In this document: positions 52,812-63,365 of the stretch, piece after piece
Numbering within the stretch: position 1 is the stretch's first letter
Layout of the letters: each line of letters starts with the position of its first letter
Assembly: GCF_021347895.1 (NCBI RefSeq)
Contig: NC_067135.1
Span: 1-64,000, forward strand
Direction of reading: 5' to 3'
Source: Acanthochromis polyacanthus
Lineage: Eukaryota > Chordata > Actinopteri > Pomacentridae
DNA: 64,000 bases
Notes under the pieces: generated by a model
Seen by the model: only the letters and a program-made list of their open reading frames with translations
Told to the model about the DNA's origin: nothing
The model's database searches: none
Position numbers and translations under genes: made by a program

Positions 52812-52888
52812 CAGGGGTGAAAGTAGTTTTAAATTCTTGCCGGAACTACTAGTAATAGTTCCGGACCGTTCCGGCTTACTTTCACCCC
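52812..52888. repeat. Short hairpin repeat CAGGGGTGAAAGTA...TACTTTCACCCC
   Basis: A 77-bp imperfect palindrome whose ends match the terminal motif of a common fish hAT group. It contains a second inner palindrome around CGGAACTACTAGTAATAGTTC. No target duplication is clear. Confidence 0.5.
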
Positions 52889-53139
52889 ATTCCGTCGATG
52901 CTAACTATTGTAAATCCTGTTGAAAGTTTTTCAGCCAATCACAAGAACGTGTAGAATTTCACGTGTAATTTATTGCTCGTCCCAGTGCAATAAATCAAGC
53001 GCACCTATTTGCTATTGGCTGCTACTGGCCATAACAATCGCTGTGTTACGGAAGTAGACACACATGCGCACTCATGTACTGCTGAGTGAACTCCGGTTTA
53101 TATCTATGGATAGCAGGCAGGCCGGGCGGCGTAGGGTTA

Positions 53140-53658
53140 GAATTACAGTTTAGGCTGCTAGATCGTCTTCAGATCACTTCTCAGCTTCGACATAAGATGG
53201 ACCCTGAAAAGTCTGCTCTGTGTATCAAATGTAGACAAGATGTTGGCACTTTTATACATTCAGTATGGTCATGTATACATATTCAGGATTTTTGGGTAGA
53301 GATTATCACAAAGCTAGATCTGGTATTTGGTAGGAATTTACAATTGGACCCAGTATGCCTTCTCTTAGGAATGCCTCATCCTAAAATTAACGATATCCAC
53401 AATCAAAAATTGCTCAGAGTCTTAACCTATGCCGCACATAAAAGTGTGTTATTGAAATGGATTTCACATAAACCACCAACGGTCTCTGACTGGCACAAGA
53501 TTGTATTTGAATTGCTACCTATGGAATATTTGACATATTGGTCCAGGGGGACAATAGGACAATTCTATCATATATGGACTCCCTTCCTTGATTATGTAGG
53601 CCCAAGAATATGCACTATTTTATGGAGGGCTCTGCCTAACCCGAGAAAAGATGGCTAG
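53140..53658 (+). pseudogene. LINE ORF2 C-terminal fragment
   Basis: An open frame of about 170 codons without endonuclease or reverse-transcriptase motifs; only the C-terminal region and its Cys/His knuckle remain. The WSCxxIQxFW and LLLGMPH patterns are typical of the ORF2 end of fish L1-like elements. It is a dead fragment created by 5' truncation. Confidence 0.6.
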
Positions 53659-53937
53659 TGGATAAGGGGAACGATATGTTGTCGGTATGACTTTACCCAC
53701 TGGTTGTATCTTGTAACAATGTTGAAATAATTGGATATCTTACTTTAAAAGGTAAGATTGTGCTGTGCTCTGTGTATAAGTTGAGAATGTGCTGTGTTTT
53801 TTTGTTTGTTTGTTTGTTTTTTGTTGTTTCGGTGGGGGTGGGGTGTAAATGTAAAATGTACGCACTGTTTGATTAGGATGTGATGCTTGATTGTTAATAA
53901 AAATATAAAAAATTAAAAAAAAAAAGAAAAGAAAAGA
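53140..53937 (+). mobile_element. 5'-truncated L1/Tx1-type LINE with poly(A) tail
   Basis: The last ~170 codons of a LINE ORF2 (FRLLDRLQITSQLRHKMDPE to stop TAG at 53656-53658) include the Cys/His knuckle CIKCRQDVGTFIHSVWSC (C-x2-C-x8-H-x4-C). A ~240-bp 3'UTR with AATAAAAATATAAAAAATTA and an A-rich tail to about 53937 follow. It is truncated at the 5' end and sits inside the hAT element. The 5' junction and target duplication were not resolved. Confidence 0.65.
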
Positions 53938-54437
53938 AAGAGCAGAGTCAGGGAGGAGATGGATCAGAGGCCAGCAGCAGGGACAAGGATGTAGGGTCTT
54001 TACAGGTAAGGAGAGATTATAACTTCCTGAAAATAAGATATCTATTGCAGGGAGAAGCCAGGCAGTACTGATCATTTCATGTTCAGTGTTTGGCACCTTT
54101 GGCTACTCGTCCAGTAGATGTTCAAGGGACATTGTTGTCAACTAGAGTTTGGCCACTAAAACTTTAGATTTTATAGTTTGAAGTTTTATACTTGATAGTT
54201 TAAAGAACTAGCCTAGTTGGTCCCCTGGTATTGTACTGTGGCTGTTAGGGAGTATGTGGTTCTTTAGCCACTAAGGACGGTGCAATTAAATGTAAGAGAA
54301 TGATAGATTGCTCTGAAAAATTTGTCCCCCTCACTTCTGAGATGGTGGTTACGCCCATGTCAGCACCCCATCTTGACAGAAAAAAAACAGAAATGTAGAA
54401 ATTTTTGCAAATTTATTAAAAAAGAAAAACTGAAATA

Positions 54438-54992
54438 TCACAGGTGATGAGCAGTGCCTGGTTTTCTCCACACATACCGCTTAGAATTAACACCAAAAAG
54501 TTCAGTCTTGGTCTCATCAGACCAGAAAATCTTATTTCTCATAGTCTGGGAGTCCTTCTTGTGTTTTTTGGCAAACTCTATGAGGGCTTTCATGTGTCTT
54601 GCACTGAGGAGAGGCTTCCGTCGGGCCACTCTGCCATAAAGCTCCGACTGGTGGAGGGCTGCAGTGATAGTTGACTTTGTGGAACTTTCTCTTATCTCCC
54701 GACTGCATCTCTGGAGCTCAGCCACAGTGATCTTTGGGTTCTTCTTCACCTCTCTCACCAAGGCTCTTCTCCCACCATTGCTCAGTTCGGCTGGACGGTC
54801 AGGTCTAGGAAGAGTTGTGGTCGTCCCAAACTTCTTCCATTTGAGGATTATGGAGGCCACTGTGCTCTGAGTAACCTTGAGTGCTGCAGAAATTCTTTTG
54901 TAACCTTGGCCAGATCTGTGCCTTGCCACAATTCTGTCTCTGAGCTCCTTGGGCAGTTCCTTCAACCTCATGATTCTCATTTGCTCTGACAT
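54438..54992 (-). pseudogene. Tc1-like transposase, N-terminal 184 residues (U4)
   Basis: Open like the U1b copy but with private replacements (KVTQSTV; PRPDRPAEL; KIFWSDETKTELF). It contains the first catalytic Asp only. Confidence 0.82.
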
Positions 54993-56744
54993 GCACTGTG
55001 AGCTATAAGGTCTTATATAGACAGCAGTGTGCCTTTCCTAATCAAGTCCAATCAGTTTAATTAAACACAGCTGGACTCCAATAAAGAAGCAGAACCATCT
55101 CGAGGAGGATCAGAAGAAATGGACAGCATGTGAGTTAAATATGAATGTCGCTGCAAAGGGTCTGAATACTTCTGACCATGTGATATTTCAGTTTTTCTTT
55201 TTTAATAAATTTGCAAAAATTTCTACATTTCTGTTTTTTTCTGTCAAGATGGGGTGCTGAGTGTACATTAATGAGAAATAAAATGAACTTTTTTGATTTT
55301 GGCAAATGGCTGCAATGACACAGAGAGTGAAAAATTTCAAGGGGTCTGAATACTTTCCGTACCCACTGTATATACAAGATACAGTGTAAATAAATGTTCA
55401 GACACAGAAATTGAGACAGTTGTTCTTTTGTAATGTTTTCATGTCAGACACTTCTTCTCAATAAATCCTCAGTAAAAAAGACCAAAAAAAACATGAGTTT
55501 CGATATCTTCCTACCATTCTGTCAAATCGTGCAACGAGTCAATCAAAATTGAAAACCCTACAGAGCAGTCACTCATTATTCATTGAGACAGATGGTTTGA
55601 GAGGAGTAAAAGAGAATATTTTGTCAAAGCACAGACAGCACCTCTCAGCCACATACAATGCAGTATTGGACTTTGTAGTGTATGTAAGACTGTATGATTG
55701 AGTGGATGTGAGACTTTGATAGTGTGTGTGCAAGAGAGAATGAATAATGATGTTAATCCTTATAAGTACATTATTATTTATTGAAAATAATGGCAAAATA
55801 ATGATATTTCCTCGATGATTTAAATACATTACATACAGTTCTGGTCAAATGTCAGAAAAGAACAAATTGCCATTCATAACAATACAGATCTTCTCGTAAA
55901 AGTGACCTGATCAGTGGATCAGTAGGACCAGCAGTAAATATTTATATTGGAGTGACTGGTGAACGTGCAGCATTATGTGCTGGGGATATTCTGTGTGGAG
56001 ACCTGGGGAAATAAACCTATTCAGGATATCTCGGTTCAGTTTGTGCTATTGGCCAGAGCGTAAGACGTCATGGCAACAGCGTAAGGGTTGGTGAGGTGCT
56101 TTGCAAACTCTGGACACACAGAAAAGAGAAAAAGAAAGACTGGAGAGCAGAGTAGTCATGTTGTGGTCAAAACAGCAATCACCACCAGCCATTATGATAA
56201 TCAATTAACTGATCAGAGTCATTTCTTGTGTCAATTCTCTCATTCAAACTTTAGAAATTTGAATACTTTCTGGATTCCTTTCTTCTCTGACAGCAAATTG
56301 AAATATTTGGGATGCAGACAAAGTTGGATATTTGAGGACATCATTTTGGATCTGTTGGCTTCACTGACAGGCACCTTTTAGCTAAAGCAGCCCAACAATA
56401 TACACCGGTACATGCAGGTGTTACTTAAGAAGCCATCCACTGTTTTATATTTACAGACTGTTAAAGTCACTTAAGCAGATCAGCACTACTGTTTGTTGTA
56501 GGAACCTTCACACTTTAGCGGCAAATGTTACTCAAAATATAGTTGCAATTTCTGGTCAGTAAGTTCTCATTATAATGACAGTTTCTTTCCAGTAAAGGAA
56601 AGAGGAAAAACATATTGGCTTAAAATGTGATCAAATCCAGCTAAACACAACAGAGTAAACGGCTCCTCGGAAATCAGGTGTTGTGCAATTTTCACACTCC
56701 CCGGAAAAATCTGACTCCCCCTTTGCGTGAACGCACGCGACTTA

Positions 56745-58062
56745 AGGCCCGGTCACACCGCCCGAACTTTGCTGGAGCGTTCCTGGAGCGGTGAAAAAAA
56801 TTCATCACCGCTCGTAACCGTTCACCACCGTTTAACAGAAGTTGGCCCCCGTTAAAGCAACACCGTATACGCTCGGCCACCGCTGATGTTTCTGGAGGGG
56901 CCCTCCTACCGCTCCGAAAGTTTTGAGCTGCACAAAATATTGCGAGCGGTGAGGAGGGGGCAATTTTCCGCCCCGGCAAAGTTCACCCCCGGTCCACCAA
57001 CGCCCAGTCAAAGTTTGGCACCGCTAGACGCAAGTTCGTGGACGCTTGGGTCCGCTCGGCCAACGCAGAAATCTTGAACGCTGGACCACCGCTGCTTCGC
57101 CAGCGTTGCCCGGGCGGCAATTAAACGTTGCACAAACTTCGGTGGAGCGGTTGTAAGCGTTTTACGAGCGGACACGGGGTTGCTGGACCGGTGTCGGGCA
57201 TTGAAGCAGCGATCCATGGCGGCGATGAACTTTGGTTTGGCGTTGGTATAGAGGTGTCGGCGCGGGACCAGAATTTGGATATAAATACGGGGAGAAATGG
57301 ACCAGGAGCTCATTTGGAATCCAGCTGGCGTTGAGTTCAGACCTCATCTATATCCAATTTGCTCAAAGTTACAGTAAAACTGTATCACCATGGATGCTGA
57401 GAGACTTGCTATGATTGGTGCACTAGTCCAGCAGCAGAATCAGAACCTCCTCAGATTGCAACAAGCTGTTGACAGAAGGAGAAGAGAGAGAAGAAGGAGA
57501 GACAGAGTTGTGTGGGTCAGACAGTGGACACTGAGAAGGCCTGAACATGGACGGTATGACAAGCTGATGGTGGAGCTGAGGAATGAGGATCCACGAGCCT
57601 TCCAGCAGTAAAATACATAACAGTATTTTTTCACAGTTGTTAAATATTTCTTGACACAACCAGTGGGCCACATCTATTTACCTGACTCCATTGCTTCAGC
57701 TGCCTGCTCAGTAATGATCTTCTTGGAGGCTGCTGCTTTCCTTCTCCAGCCTTCCTCTTCTTTTGTCCACGTGGCATGATGAACTTCAACTGTCGACTTC
57801 TATCAAAAATCTATCAGAACTTGTATCAAAACGATCCGTTCAGTTCCGTAGTCACAAGCGGTATGCCACTAAACCAACTTTATACCCCCGCCGAGCCAAG
57901 GCCCGCATGCGCAGAACGCCGCTAAACCAACGCTAAAGCAATGCCCGTGTTTTCGATTTTTTTCCCATTTTGTGCCCGGTGACGAGCGTTGTCAAAATTC
58001 GGCCCCCCCTCCCTACCGTTCAAGGAACGCTCCAGCAAAGTTCGGGCGGTGTGACCGGGTCT
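56745..58062 (+). mobile_element. PIF/Harbinger-type DNA transposon, internally deleted (U5 copy)
   Basis: 1318 bp, inverted ends as in the U1 copy, TTA at 56742-56744 and 58063-58065. It has a TATA-like box at 57279-57287. The 3' subrepeat of CGCTAAACCAACGC units is shorter than in U1, accounting for most of the length difference. Confidence 0.8.
57390..57611 (+). pseudogene. Harbinger transposase N-terminal fragment, open
   Basis: 73 codons from ATG 57390 (context ACCATGGATG). MDAERLAMIGALVQQQNQ, arginine-rich RRRERRRRDR, WVRQWTLRRP and a YDKLMVELRNEDPRAFQQ end correspond to the conserved opening of PIF/Harbinger transposases. There it normally continues into the DDE nuclease region. Here TAA follows at once and the nuclease is missing. 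The frame is unbroken, unlike the U1 copy, and it could yield a small basic protein if transcribed. Confidence 0.6.
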
Positions 58063-58878
58063 TTACGTTTCACTCTGTGGCCACTTGACGGGTTTTCTGT
58101 TGTACGTTTACTGTTTTTGCTGTTGTTTTCGGGTTAAATGTGATTAAGTACCGACCTGCAGACATGTTTTCCTGTTAAACATGATTAGGTGACGTGTTTC
58201 TCCTCCTCTTCTCATCCGTATGTGTGCACCCTAAATGGCATCGGGGAGATTCTACGCTACTCTCAGCTTCACTCCTATGAGGACATCCGGACAGGACAGG
58301 ATCAGAGCCCGAGAGATAGTAAGAGTTGCGACATTCCCATAGGGTGCCGTTGTACGCTTTCTTCCAGTCTACTTCCGGGTTGTGGAGGCTTGTTTAGTTC
58401 CAAGCACCGCTTCGACAGTGATAGCCACCGTTCGTTTGCACTGCAGGTTGTTGAGTATATGTGGAGGTAAGTTGATGAAATGCCGACCTCTTTTGAATTG
58501 TCAACTGCCTATGTTTTATCAGAGGCTCTTTATGATGCATATGCTGTGCTTTATTTGTATTTGCGCAGCGCAATTATATATATATTTTTATCTTGGTAGA
58601 CGACCGAATTTCTGCTACTTTTGTTAGCTCGACTCTGCTGTTAGCTGTGAAGTTATCTCCAGGGATATATTGACGGATTAATTGTTGATGAGTCGCTACC
58701 TCTTTTTAATTTTAACGTCTTTATATTATATCAGAAGCCCTTTGTGGTGCATACATTTATCTGTATTTGTGAATATTGGCAGATGACCGACTTTCAGGCA
58801 TTGCCATGTGCTTGTTAGCTCTTCTTTGAAAGCTACCGAGCTACATCGCTGCCTCTTTTTAATTGTCAAGACTACGTC

Positions 58879-59053
58879 TGTCAGGAATGTGTGATGTCAG
58901 GTATTCTCAGGGACTTTGAGAGTATCGCGAGACGAGAGACAAACAAGGAAGTAGCCTGGGAAAAACGTGTGCACTGTGAATTATCGGAGGTGGAATAAAA
59001 ACGACATCTTGAGAGCACCAAAGACTATTTATTTTACATATAAACCCTTCACA
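58879..59053 (+). repeat. 5' LTR of Gypsy element
   Basis: 175 bp, TG...CA. It contains GGTGGAATAAAAACG (poly(A)-type signal region) near its 3' part. It is identical by eye to the 3' LTR. Confidence 0.92.
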
Positions 59054-59071
59054 TGGTGTCAGAATGGCGAA
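59054..59071 (+). other. Primer-binding site
   Basis: TGGTGTCAGAATGGCG follows the LTR directly; TGG at the LTR edge is the usual complement of a tRNA 3' CCA. The priming tRNA was not identified. The gag-pol ATG (59064) lies inside this site, so the leader is only 10 nt past the LTR. Confidence 0.65.
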
Positions 59072-62000
59072 ATTCCAGCCCCCGGAAAGTTTTTGCTTTG
59101 AGAAACCCTCAGAATGGCCTGAATGGAAGAAACGTTTCACGAGGTACAGAATAGCAACTAAACTGGACAAAGAGGAGGGCCCAGTTCAAGTTAGCACGCT
59201 GGTGTATGCGCTCGGTAAGGAGGCAGAAAGCATTCTCAGCTCATTTACCTTTGAAGATGAAGCAGCTGAGTCGGACTATGATACTGTGTTAGCAAAATTT
59301 GATGCATACTTCATCCCGAGGCGCAATGTGATCCACGAACGGGCGTGTTTCAATCAGAGGGTGCAACGGCCAGGGGAGCGTGCAGAGACATTTATTCGCG
59401 CACTTTATGAGTTGTCTGAGAACTGCTCGTTTGGCACAAACCGTGAGGAAAACATAAGAGACAGAATAGTGGTGGGGATCCTTGATAAGGATCTTTCCCA
59501 GAAACTGCAAATGCTCCCAAATCTCACGCTGGAGATGGCTATACTGGAGACACGACAGTCAGAAGATGTCAAAGCCCAAGTCAGCCAACAGGGGGAGCCG
59601 GCGTGCACCGTGCAAGAGATAGCTCAACGTGACGGCAGCGGGGCAAAACCAAGATGGCAGCGCCCACAGAGGGACCGGCTGAGAGACGGTGACAGTGCAG
59701 CTGACCGGGGGAAATGTGGCCGGTGTGGGAAAACATCACACAGGCGGGAGGAGGATTGCCCAGCAAGGAGGTCTACCTGCAACAAGTGTGGAAAAAGGGG
59801 CCACTGGGAGAGAGTGTGCAAAAGTAAACTGGTGAGGGAAGTGATTGATGATGGTGACTGTGAAGAGCAGGAAGATTACTATCTAGGCTCAGTTAACAGC
59901 ACAACTGACAACAATGATGAATGGACTGTCACATTGAACATTGAGGGCTCACCAGTAGATTTTAAAATCGACACTGGGGCTGATTGTAGCATCATAAGTG
60001 AAACTATGTACAAAGCCCTCCAGAAGAAAACCGTCTTACAGAGGCCAAAGAAAATACTGAGTGGTCCTGGGGGAGGGCTTAACTGTTTGGGGCAGTTTAT
60101 AACAAAGACTAGCTACAAAGACAGATCTTACACATTCAGACTCTATGTTGTTCGAGGACAGAGTGTAAACAACCTACTTAGTAGGCCAGCAGCCTTAGCT
60201 ATGGGGCTAGTAAAACGAGTATATGAGATTAACAGCGAGCAAGAGTTTGGACTACTGAAAACCCAACCAGTTAAAATCGTGCTCCAAGACAACGCCCAGC
60301 CCTACGCAGTCTGCACAGCACGGCGTGTACCCATACCCCTCTTGGCTGCAGTGAAAGAGGAGTTAGGTCGCATGGAGGCCAACGACATCATCGAGGCTGT
60401 GACTGAACCAACGGAGTGGTGCGCCCCGATGGTGCCCGTTCCAAAGAAGTCTGGAAAAGCACGCATCTGTGTCGACCTGAAGAAGCTTAATAAAGCCGTC
60501 AAAAGAGAGCGTTTCATACTACCAACATCAGAGGAAATGATAACCCAGCTCAGTGGCTCTACTGTCTTCTCTTCACTAGACGCTGCCTCGGGATTCTGGC
60601 AGATCCCGCTGGACAAGGACAGCCAGAGACTAACTACCTTCATCACACCATTCGGAAGGTACTGCTTTAAACGTCTTCCTTTTGGAATCACCAGTGCGCC
60701 GGAGATATTCCAAAGAAAAATGGTGGAGACACTGGAGGGACTGGAGGGCGTGGCTGTATATATGGATGACATCATCTGCCATGGGAAAGACATGAGAGAA
60801 CACGACGAGCGTCTGGAAAAGGTCACTGAGCGCCTGGAGGCTGCCGGTCTAAAACTGAACTCGGAAAAGTGCGTTCTGAGAAAGAGTGAGTTACACTTCC
60901 TGGGCCAGGTTATCAACAGAGAGGGCGTCCGTCCTGACCCTGAGAAGGTGTCGGCTATTAATAAACTTGAGCCACCTGTGAACGTCCAAGAGCTCCGGAG
61001 GGTTCTCGGCATGATAACCTACCTGGGCAAATACATCCCAGACCTCTCCACAGTGGGCCAACCTTTGTACGCACTCTTAAAGTCTGATGCAGCATGGATG
61101 TGGGGTCCAGCCCAGCAGACAGCTTTTGAGAAAATCAAAGAGCTCCTCACAACATCACCTACCTTGGTGTACTACGATGTCAACAAGGCGACAGCGGTCT
61201 CGGCGGACGCGAGCAGTTATGGGATAGGAGGCGTCCTGTTACAGCTCCATGGCGCAGAGTGGAGACCTGTGGCATACTGCTCAAGACGACTGACCGAGGC
61301 TGAGACTCGGTACGCTCAAATCGAAAAAGAGTGCCTTGCGAGCGTGTGGGCATGTGAGCGTTTTCAGATGTACCTCTATGGCCTATCGTCTTTCAAACTC
61401 ATCACAGATCACAAACCGCGTGTCCCTCTCATGAACTCTCGAGACCTCGATAACGTGCCCCTCCGCTGTCAGAGACTCCTTATGCGGTTAATGAGATTCA
61501 ACCCAGTGGCGGAGCACATGCCGGGGAAGACTTTAGTTGTAGCAGACCTCCTTTCTAGGAGCCCACAGACAGAGACAGGACCCGGCCCAACCAGCCCTGC
61601 CGACATTGAGTGCTACGTTGCAGCGGTGATGAGCAGCATCCCCGCATCAACCAGGAGAATGGACAGCATCCGGACTGAGACAGCAGCTGACGGGCAGCTC
61701 CAACTGGTTATCAGGTACATACAGTCAGGCTGGCCCGAGCATGCAGCACAAACAGACTCCAGTGTTAGGGAATACTTTACAGTCAGAGACGAACTATCTG
61801 TGCATGAAGGAATAGTAACGAGAGGGTGCAGGATAGTAATACCCACTACACTGAGGTCAGAGATACTAGATCGCATACACGAGGGACACCAGGGGCTCAA
61901 CAAATGTAGAGAGAGAGCCAACACCTCAGTATGGTGGCCTGGCATGGCTTTACAAATTACACACAAAGTAGAGAGCTGCATGTACTGTCGTGAGCACAGA

Positions 62001-62936
62001 AGAGCACAAAACAGAGAACCTCTTCTGCCAACGCCCCTCCCAGACAGACCGTGGCAGAAGATTGGCATTGATCTATGTGAACATGAGAGAGAGAACTTCC
62101 TAGTCATAGCAGATTACTACTCGAGATATTTAGAGATACTCCATATGCCAACCACAACGAGTGCTCAAGTAGTTCTTAAACTGAAGGCCACCTTTGCTCG
62201 TTTTGGGATTGCTGAGGAAGTCATCAGTGACAACGGGCCTCAATTCAGAAGTGACATTTTTAGAGACTTTGCCCGTGAGATGGACTTTAAACACACAACC
62301 TCTAGCCCCCACAACCCACAAGGGAATGGGTTCGCAGAACGCGCTGTCCAAACGGCCAAGAGGATTTTGAGGCAAACTGATCCTCTGTCTGCTCTCATGA
62401 TTTACAGGTCCTCGCCACACAGCAGTACGGGTGTCAGCCCCGCAGAGCTGCTCATGGGCAGAAAAATCAGGACGACACTGCCCACCCTGAACAAGAACTT
62501 GCAACCGAAGTGGCCGAATAGAGAGCAAGTCAGAGCACGGGACACTGTGGAGAAGAGCAAACAGGCATTCTACTTCAACAGACATCATGGGGTGAGACCA
62601 CTCGCACCACTGCAGCAAGGCGACCATGTCCTCACCAGACTGGATAACGACAAGACATGGGCCACACCGGCTGTAGTGGCTGGTGAGAGTACTACGCAGA
62701 GGTCTTATCTCGTCGAGACTGGGCAGGGGACTCTGTACAGGCGAAACCGTCGCCATCTGCAAGCGGTGCCCACTGCTGGGGCTCCGGTGAGGGGCAACAC
62801 AAACTTTGAAACAGATACACCAGACACTCAGGCAGGCCCGACCTTGGGATCCCCTGGTCCTGGGGTGAACTCTGATGGACAGTTCCAGACCCGGTCGGGT
62901 AGACGAGTGAAACCTGTCCAGAGACTTGACCTGTGA
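59064..62936 (+). CDS. Gag-Pol polyprotein of Gypsy element, single frame
   Basis: 1290 residues without stop or shift. The gag region is 1 to about 215. Two CCHC-type knuckles follow, at C218 (CGRCGKTSHRREEDC, one residue longer than canonical after His) and C239 (CNKCGKRGHWERVC). The protease DTGA begins at D303. Reverse transcriptase shows YMDD at 566-569. RNase H has D715 in SADASSYG. Integrase has an HHCC finger (HEGH...CMYC) before the core. Its DDE residues are D1003 (GIDLCEH), D1056 (SDNGPQF) and E1092 (GFAERAVQ), with 35 residues between the last two. Gag and pol are fused with no frameshift or stop between them. The C-terminus (RSGRRVKPVQRLDL) is basic. All catalytic residues are in place, suggesting a recently active copy. 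Confidence 0.93.
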   Translation: MAKFQPPESFCFEKPSEWPEWKKRFTRYRIATKLDKEEGPVQVSTLVYALGKEAESILSSFTFEDEAAESDYDTVLAKFDAYFIPRRNVIHERACFNQRVQRPGERAETFIRALYELSENCSFGTNREENIRDRIVVGILDKDLSQKLQMLPNLTLEMAILETRQSEDVKAQVSQQGEPACTVQEIAQRDGSGAKPRWQRPQRDRLRDGDSAADRGKCGRCGKTSHRREEDCPARRSTCNKCGKRGHWERVCKSKLVREVIDDGDCEEQEDYYLGSVNSTTDNNDEWTVTLNIEGSPVDFKIDTGADCSIISETMYKALQKKTVLQRPKKILSGPGGGLNCLGQFITKTSYKDRSYTFRLYVVRGQSVNNLLSRPAALAMGLVKRVYEINSEQEFGLLKTQPVKIVLQDNAQPYAVCTARRVPIPLLAAVKEELGRMEANDIIEAVTEPTEWCAPMVPVPKKSGKARICVDLKKLNKAVKRERFILPTSEEMITQLSGSTVFSSLDAASGFWQIPLDKDSQRLTTFITPFGRYCFKRLPFGITSAPEIFQRKMVETLEGLEGVAVYMDDIICHGKDMREHDERLEKVTERLEAAGLKLNSEKCVLRKSELHFLGQVINREGVRPDPEKVSAINKLEPPVNVQELRRVLGMITYLGKYIPDLSTVGQPLYALLKSDAAWMWGPAQQTAFEKIKELLTTSPTLVYYDVNKATAVSADASSYGIGGVLLQLHGAEWRPVAYCSRRLTEAETRYAQIEKECLASVWACERFQMYLYGLSSFKLITDHKPRVPLMNSRDLDNVPLRCQRLLMRLMRFNPVAEHMPGKTLVVADLLSRSPQTETGPGPTSPADIECYVAAVMSSIPASTRRMDSIRTETAADGQLQLVIRYIQSGWPEHAAQTDSSVREYFTVRDELSVHEGIVTRGCRIVIPTTLRSEILDRIHEGHQGLNKCRERANTSVWWPGMALQITHKVESCMYCREHRRAQNREPLLPTPLPDRPWQKIGIDLCEHERENFLVIADYYSRYLEILHMPTTTSAQVVLKLKATFARFGIAEEVISDNGPQFRSDIFRDFAREMDFKHTTSSPHNPQGNGFAERAVQTAKRILRQTDPLSALMIYRSSPHSSTGVSPAELLMGRKIRTTLPTLNKNLQPKWPNREQVRARDTVEKSKQAFYFNRHHGVRPLAPLQQGDHVLTRLDNDKTWATPAVVAGESTTQRSYLVETGQGTLYRRNRRHLQAVPTAGAPVRGNTNFETDTPDTQAGPTLGSPGPGVNSDGQFQTRSGRRVKPVQRLDL

Positions 62937-63175
62937 GGGGACTGTTTATTTGAATCGTTTCGTTAAAAAAAAAAAAAAAAAAGAATGAAAGAAGGTTATA
63001 CTTTGTAGTACTTTGTATTTTGAATTTTGCAAATGTTCCCATTTATCCTATGCACTAGTTCTAAACATAACTGAAAGTATTCTCGCTTTAGCCTTAATAG
63101 GGCACTGTTGTTACATAAATTTAGAAAGTGTTGTTGTTAATTGCACTAAGTTAGTAGTTAATAATAATTGCCTTA
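62937..63175 (+). other. Gypsy 3' untranslated region
   Basis: AT-rich stretch after the gag-pol stop with an A17-type run at about 62966-62983. No envelope or accessory frame. Confidence 0.7.
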
Positions 63176-63190
63176 TCTTAAAAGGGGAGA
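63176..63190 (+). other. Polypurine tract
   Basis: AAAAGGGGAGA lies directly before the 3' LTR, the expected plus-strand primer position. Confidence 0.75.
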
Positions 63191-63365
63191 TGTCAGGAAT
63201 GTGTGATGTCAGGTATTCTCAGGGACTTTGAGAGTATCGCGAGACGAGAGACAAACAAGGAAGTAGCCTGGGAAAAACGTGTGCACTGTGAATTATCGGA
63301 GGTGGAATAAAAACGACATCTTGAGAGCACCAAAGACTATTTATTTTACATATAAACCCTTCACA
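63191..63365 (+). repeat. 3' LTR of Gypsy element
   Basis: 175 bp identical by eye to the 5' LTR, followed by the target duplication ACGTC. Confidence 0.92.

Larger units (their letters stand above)
52744..54359. mobile_element. hAT-type element with 12-bp perfect ends carrying a LINE fragment
   Basis: 1616 bp. CATGGGCGTAAC at the left pairs perfectly with GTTACGCCCATG at the right. It is flanked by the exact 8-bp duplication TCAGCACC (52736-52743, 54360-54367). The empty site is intact in the other four units. No hAT transposase is visible. Inside lie a small hairpin repeat (52812-52888) and a LINE 3' end (about 53140-53937). Confidence 0.8.
52628..55368 (-). mobile_element. Tc1/mariner element (family 2) with large nested insertion (U4)
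   Basis: Bounded by TA, with the same internally deleted body as the other units, but the left inverted repeat is split at 52744 by a 1.6-kb element. The truncated transposase at 54438-54992 is open. Confidence 0.85.
45182..55925. repeat. Segmental-duplication unit U4 (carries lectin D)
   Basis: The left part through 47580 is nearly identical to U1b, including the TTAA element. It then continues with the SINE and lectin D as in U1, and a family-2 Tc1 that contains a large private insertion. It has no RecQ-fragment element: the site TGGATCAGT at 55915-55923 is empty. Backbone stretches 46922-47700, 48102-48770 and 51455-52627 hold no gene. Confidence 0.85.
58879..63365 (+). mobile_element. 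Complete Ty3/Gypsy-type LTR retrotransposon
   Basis: 4487 bp flanked by the 5-bp target duplication ACGTC (58874-58878, 63366-63370). The empty site ACTACGTCCTTTATATG is intact in U1 at about 2902-2918. The LTRs (58879-59053; 63191-63365) are 175 bp, begin TGTCAGGAATG and end CCCTTCACA, and read identical. There is one gag-pol frame and no envelope gene. The domain order protease-RT-RNaseH-integrase places it with Ty3/Gypsy. Short LTRs and a fused gag-pol recall the mag/SURL group, which is inference. Confidence 0.93.

Noticed and set aside
60302..61012. 236-codon minus-strand frame inside gag-pol
   Set aside because: Antisense shadow of the RT/RNase H coding region with no independent features.
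59064..62936. Envelope gene that would make the Gypsy element a retrovirus
   Set aside because: Only about 250 nt of AT-rich sequence lie between the gag-pol stop and the 3' LTR; no frame for a membrane protein.
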